Source of the DNA: Thiobacillaceae bacterium
GTDB lineage: Bacteria > Pseudomonadota > Gammaproteobacteria > Burkholderiales > Thiobacillaceae
DNA length: 9,296 bases
Assembly: GCA_024643305.1 (NCBI GenBank)
Contig: JAHENE010000063.1
Location: 1 to 9,296, forward strand
Direction: 5' to 3'
Shown here: positions 6,105 to 9,296 of the stretch, piece by piece
Numbering within the stretch: the first letter of the stretch is position 1
How the letters are laid out: each line of letters opens with the position of its first letter
Program-made: the position numbers and the translations under genes
The notes under the pieces: generated by a model
Seen by the model: the letters and a program-made list of their open reading frames with translations, nothing else
Database searches by the model: none
Told to the model about the DNA's origin: nothing

Positions 6105-7847
6105 ATGTCGCGCTTGAATGTTTTGCCTTTGCTGATGGGGCTGATGCTGTACGGTTGTGCAGAACAGCAGGTTATTGCGGCCGCCGAAAAAAAGGAAACA
6201 GCGCCCCCGCAAGTGGAAAAACCGGAAAAATCTGCAAAGGTTGATGAAGATGCCCACCTCCCGTCAATCGCGCTCACGGACGACCTGTTGTTCCAGTTCC
6301 TGATTTCGGAAATTGCCGGCCAGCGCGGCATGTTGAACCTAGCCAAGGAAGGCTACCTGGACCTTGCGCGCAAGACGCGCGATCCACGCTTAGTCAGGCG
6401 CGCTGCAGAAATTGCGCTTTACAGCCGCGATCAGGCATCGGCTTTGGAGATCAGCAGGCTTTGGCTGGAGCTTGAACCAAATTCGGACCGCGCACTGCAA
6501 ACCTTGGTGGTGATGCTGATATCACAGGGCCAGGTGCAAGAGGCAGCGCCTTATCTTGAAAAAATGTTGGCCAGTTCGGATACGGCTGACAGCTTCATGC
6601 AACTGCCTGCCCTGTTTGCAAGAAGTCAGGATGCCAATACCGTGTTGAAGGTAGTGAAGGCGTTGTCCGAAAAGTATCCGGGTTTGCCCGAGGCCCGCTA
6701 TGCGCTGGCCCATGCTGCACTGCAGGCTGGTCTGACGGATGAGGCGCTCGAAGCGCTTAACCGCGCTGACAAACTGAAGCCAGGATGGGAACCCGCCGCA
6801 TTGCTGCATGCACAGATTCTGGCTAAAACGTCGCGTGCCGAGGCGCTGGCGTTCCTCAAAAATTTCATCGGCGCCCATCCAAAGGCACAGGATGTGCGCC
6901 TTGCCTATGCGCGCATGCTGGTGAGTTCCAACCAGTTTGACGAAGCGTACAGCCAATTTGTGCAACTCGCGGAGGAAATGCCGGAGGGGTCCGAGATTTC
7001 CCTGGCAACGGGTTTGTTGTCCTTGCAGATGGGAAAACTGGAGGAAGCGGAAAAATACTTGAGCCGAACCCTAGAACTGGGGCATGAGGACGGCGGTCTG
7101 GTTCGCTACTACCTAGGCCAGGTCGCCGAGGAAAGAAAAGATTTCGAGCTGGCAAAGAACCGCTATCTTTCAATCACCAATGGCGAATATTTGATTACTT
7201 CGCGCACTCGTCTGGCTTCCATGCTGGCGCGCCAGGACAAGTTTGACGAAGCTCGCGCAGTGCTGAAGGCGGTCGAACCCGAAAATGATGTGCAGACGGT
7301 CCAGCTCATTCAGGCCGAAGCTGACCTCTTGCGAGAAGCCAAGGATTACGTTGGGGTCTACTTGCTGCTGGACAAAGCCGTCAAGAGCCGGCCAGACCAT
7401 GTTGACCTGCTGTATGACCGTGCCATGGCAGCGGAGAAACTGAACAAGCTGGACGTATTGGAGGCGGACTTGCGCAAGGTCATCAAGATCAAGCCGGATT
7501 ACGCCCATGCCTACAATGCGCTGGGATATACACTGGCCGAAAAGACCAATCGGCTTAACGAGGCTGCCGAGCTGCTGGACAAGGCGATTTCCCTCTCGCC
7601 TGAAGACCCCTTTATTCTCGATAGCATCGGTTGGCTTCATTTCAGAAAAGGCAACCTTGACAAGGCCCGTGAGTTTCTTGAGCGCGCTTGGCGTATTCGG
7701 CAGGACCCGGAAATCGCCGCGCACTTGGGTGAGGTGTTGTGGATGAAAGGCAGCCGCGAAGAAGCTTCTCGCCTATGGCGCTCTTCGCTGCAAAGCCACC
7801 CAAAGAACGAGGTTCTGCTTGAAATGATGAAGAAATTCAAGCCCTAA
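6105..7847 (+). CDS. TPR-repeat lipoprotein (conserved betaproteobacterial, function unknown)
   Basis: A 580-residue protein. Residues 1-17 form a lipoprotein signal with lipobox LYGC (15-18); Tyr at -2 is atypical, but Cys18 is well placed. A low-complexity Lys/Glu/Pro/Ala linker (about 28-48) leads to a conserved N-terminal domain (LTDDLLFQFLISEIAGQRG, then DLARKTRDPRLVRRAAEIAL). Tandem helical TPR-type repeats fill the rest: clear units near 195-226, 262-293, 297-328, 432-463, 466-499 (AYNALGYTLAEKTNRLNEA), 503-532 (DSIGWLHFRKGNLDKAREF) and 536-565. TPRs mediate protein-protein contact; the protein probably sits on the periplasmic face of the outer membrane. It precedes lolB by 25-34 bp, a neighbourhood I associate with betaproteobacteria. 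A part in envelope assembly is inferred only from that linkage. It may share a transcript with the permease gene 33 bp upstream or have a promoter inside it; none is convincing. Confidence 0.9.
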   Translation: MSRLNVLPLLMGLMLYGCAEQQVIAAAEKKETAPPQVEKPEKSAKVDEDAHLPSIALTDDLLFQFLISEIAGQRGMLNLAKEGYLDLARKTRDPRLVRRAAEIALYSRDQASALEISRLWLELEPNSDRALQTLVVMLISQGQVQEAAPYLEKMLASSDTADSFMQLPALFARSQDANTVLKVVKALSEKYPGLPEARYALAHAALQAGLTDEALEALNRADKLKPGWEPAALLHAQILAKTSRAEALAFLKNFIGAHPKAQDVRLAYARMLVSSNQFDEAYSQFVQLAEEMPEGSEISLATGLLSLQMGKLEEAEKYLSRTLELGHEDGGLVRYYLGQVAEERKDFELAKNRYLSITNGEYLITSRTRLASMLARQDKFDEARAVLKAVEPENDVQTVQLIQAEADLLREAKDYVGVYLLLDKAVKSRPDHVDLLYDRAMAAEKLNKLDVLEADLRKVIKIKPDYAHAYNALGYTLAEKTNRLNEAAELLDKAISLSPEDPFILDSIGWLHFRKGNLDKAREFLERAWRIRQDPEIAAHLGEVLWMKGSREEASRLWRSSLQSHPKNEVLLEMMKKFKP

Positions 7848-7881
7848 ACGGGTCGCCGGCCAGCGCGAACCTGTGTCCTGC

Positions 7882-8433
7882 ATGCGTCCAATTCTTGTCG
7901 CCACGTTGCTGTTGCTGCACGCTTGCGCAAGTGTCCCGCCACCACCACCTGCAGAACCAATTGCTTCCGCAATAATGCGGAGTTTCAGCCTGCAGGGCCG
8001 GGTTTCAGTGCAATTTGACGAACAATCCATGTCGGGGCAGCTTAATTGGCGGGCTGGTTTGGACGGCGATGAAGTGTTGTTGTCTTCTCCGCTTGGCCAG
8101 GGGATAGCTGGCATCAGCAGGAATGCGTCTGGCGTGGTACTTACTAGGCCTGGGGAGCCTGTGCTAGCCGCAGAGAATGTTGAGGTGCTGACCCAGAAAG
8201 CGCTAGGCTTCCAACTGCCTTTGTCGGGCCTGCGTTACTGGATACAAGCCAAGCCAGACCCGGCGAGTGCAAGCGAAATTCGCGTCAACCCCGAGGGCGG
8301 GGTGGAGCAGATCACCCAGAACGGCTGGAAAATCAACTACCTGCAATACAAAGGCAAACTCCCCAGAAAAATACACGTGGCACGTGAAGGCTTGGAAATA
8401 CGGCTGGTGATTGACGAATGGCTCAACAATTGA
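7882..8433 (+). CDS. lolB: Outer-membrane lipoprotein LolB
   Basis: LolB accepts mature lipoproteins from the periplasmic carrier LolA and inserts them into the inner leaflet of the outer membrane. The product (183 residues from ATG 7882) has a short lipoprotein signal with lipobox LHAC (Cys15), then a run of five prolines (19-23) as a tether. The LolB domain follows: FSLQGRVSVQ (35-44), SGQLNWRAG (51-59), LSSPLGQGIAGI (68-79), LPLSGLRYWIQAKP (112-125), GWKINYLQY (148-156) and PRKIHV near the end. An in-frame GTG at 7873 would add three residues (V/M-S-C); neither start has a good Shine-Dalgarno, and I prefer the ATG because the GTG would add a second Cys before the signal core. Its 3' end overlaps ispE by 16 nt. 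Size and motifs match the family. Confidence 0.93.
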   Translation: MRPILVATLLLLHACASVPPPPPAEPIASAIMRSFSLQGRVSVQFDEQSMSGQLNWRAGLDGDEVLLSSPLGQGIAGISRNASGVVLTRPGEPVLAAENVEVLTQKALGFQLPLSGLRYWIQAKPDPASASEIRVNPEGGVEQITQNGWKINYLQYKGKLPRKIHVAREGLEIRLVIDEWLNN

Positions 8434-9260
8434 AGGGTTTTCCCGCCCCGGCCAAACTCAATCTTTTCCTGCATGTAACGGGGCGGCGCGCAGATGGATA
8501 TCACTTGCTGCAGTCTGTGTTCCGCTTCGTTGACCATGGGGACACGGTCTGGCTGGGTGTGCGCAAGGATGGGCTGATCCGTAGGCTGGAGGAAATTCCC
8601 GGTGTGCCAGAGGAAAATGACCTGACGTTGCGTGCTGCCCGGCTGCTCAAGGATGCCACGGCCTGTTCGCTGGGCGCCGACATCCGCCTGGAAAAACGCC
8701 TGCCCATGGGCGGGGGGCTGGGTGGCGGTTCTTCGGATGCGGCAACCGTATTGCTTGCGCTCAATCGCTTGTGGGACTTGGGGTTGTCCCGGCAGCGCCT
8801 GCAGGAACTGGCGTTGCAACTGGGCGCAGACGTGCCGGTATTCGTGTTCGGTGAGTCGGCTTTTGCCGAGGGGGTGGGTGAGCTGCTTGCCCCGATTGCG
8901 CTTCAGCCGGCCTGGTATGTGGTGTTGATCCCGCCTGTACAAGTTGCCACGGCAGAGATATTTGCCGCGCCGGAATTGACACGAAACACGTCGCCCATCA
9001 AAATAGCGGACTTTCTTTCTGGCGCCGGCGGCAATGATCTGCAGCCGGTAGTGGAAATGAGATATCCAGAGGTGGCGCGGCATCTGGCATGGCTTGGAAA
9101 ATTTGGCGATGCGCGCATGACCGGTTCCGGAGCGTGTGTTTTTCTGGCAGTCCGGGATGAAGCCAAGGCGCTCGCCATTTTGCAGGAACTGCCTCTGGAT
9201 ATGCAGGGTTTTATTGCCCGCGGGCTGGACAGACATCCGCTGTTCGAGTTTGCAGGCTAA
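8418..9260 (+). CDS. ispE: 4-diphosphocytidyl-2-C-methyl-D-erythritol kinase
   Basis: A GHMP-superfamily kinase that phosphorylates CDP-methylerythritol with ATP in the MEP route to isopentenyl diphosphate, in the cytosol. The 280-residue length is typical. Visible landmarks: PAPAKLNLFLHVTGRRADGY (9-28) with catalytic-site K13; the Gly-rich ATP-binding loop LPMGGGLGGGSSDAA (95-109); LGADVPVF (135-142) with candidate catalytic base D138; and the C-terminal GHMP motif ARMTGSGACVF (232-242). The ATG at 8418 lies inside the end of lolB (16-nt overlap, different frame), so translation is probably coupled to lolB. A tRNA gene begins 4 nt after the TAA stop. It shows the host makes isoprenoids by the MEP pathway. 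Confidence 0.97.
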   Translation: MAQQLKGFPAPAKLNLFLHVTGRRADGYHLLQSVFRFVDHGDTVWLGVRKDGLIRRLEEIPGVPEENDLTLRAARLLKDATACSLGADIRLEKRLPMGGGLGGGSSDAATVLLALNRLWDLGLSRQRLQELALQLGADVPVFVFGESAFAEGVGELLAPIALQPAWYVVLIPPVQVATAEIFAAPELTRNTSPIKIADFLSGAGGNDLQPVVEMRYPEVARHLAWLGKFGDARMTGSGACVFLAVRDEAKALAILQELPLDMQGFIARGLDRHPLFEFAG

Positions 9261-9264
9261 CTGC

Positions 9265-9296
9265 AGGGGAGTCGCCAAGTGGTAAGGCATCGGATT
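9265..9296 (+). tRNA. tRNA-Gln, 5' part (cut by window end)
   Basis: AGGGGAG (9265-9271) is the 5' acceptor arm, followed by TC (positions 8-9), a D-stem GCC/GGC (9274-9276 with 9286-9288) enclosing an AAGTGGTAA loop, A26 at 9289, the 5' anticodon stem TCGGA (9290-9294) and TT (tRNA positions 32-33). The window ends just before the anticodon. Identity is from close resemblance to bacterial tRNA-Gln and from its place after ispE, where tRNA-Gln (usually followed by prs) is common in betaproteobacteria. The anticodon itself is not visible. Confidence 0.85.

Noticed and set aside
8337..9290. 317-codon open frame on the minus strand opposite ispE
   Set aside because: It is antisense to a clear, motif-complete ispE and the end of lolB; its composition is a Gln/Arg-rich shadow with no recognisable domain.

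Overview
The window looks like chromosomal DNA of a betaproteobacterium. The arrangement TPR lipoprotein – lolB – ispE – tRNA-Gln, with mutM pointing away from it, is a gene order I associate with that class. A Nitrosomonadales-type host (Gallionella/Sulfuricella-like) is my guess from the moderate GC content and the dynamin-like gene beside mutM; it is not proven here. Nearly all of the sequence is coding, no gap reaches 300 bp, and I see no IS element, CRISPR array or integrase.

Left part (1-2611, minus strand): mutM (formamidopyrimidine-DNA glycosylase, complete) is followed after 99 bp by a dynamin-superfamily GTPase. That GTPase gene is read continuously from 1699 down to base 1 and leaves the window without its C-terminus.

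Middle part (2651-6071, plus strand): a metal-uptake-like cassette. It holds a small exported Cys/His protein (DUF2946-like), an outer-membrane beta-barrel with an N-terminal periplasmic coiled coil, a ZnuA-type periplasmic metal-binding protein and a ZnuB-type (ABC-3) permease. The last two overlap by 4 bp. No ATPase gene is present. Together these could carry a divalent metal, probably zinc, from outside the cell through the outer membrane and periplasm to the inner membrane.

Right part (6105-9296, plus strand): a TPR-repeat outer-membrane-type lipoprotein of unknown function, lolB (lipoprotein insertion into the outer membrane), ispE (isoprenoid MEP pathway kinase, overlapping lolB by 16 nt) and the 5' half of a tRNA-Gln beginning 4 nt after ispE stops. 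All are tightly packed and look co-transcribed.

The least ordinary feature is the metal cassette between mutM and the TPR-lolB-ispE block: an SBP-permease pair with no ATPase gene, a His-containing outer-membrane barrel, and unusual inverted repeats in the leader. I do not see a clearly new defence or mobile system.
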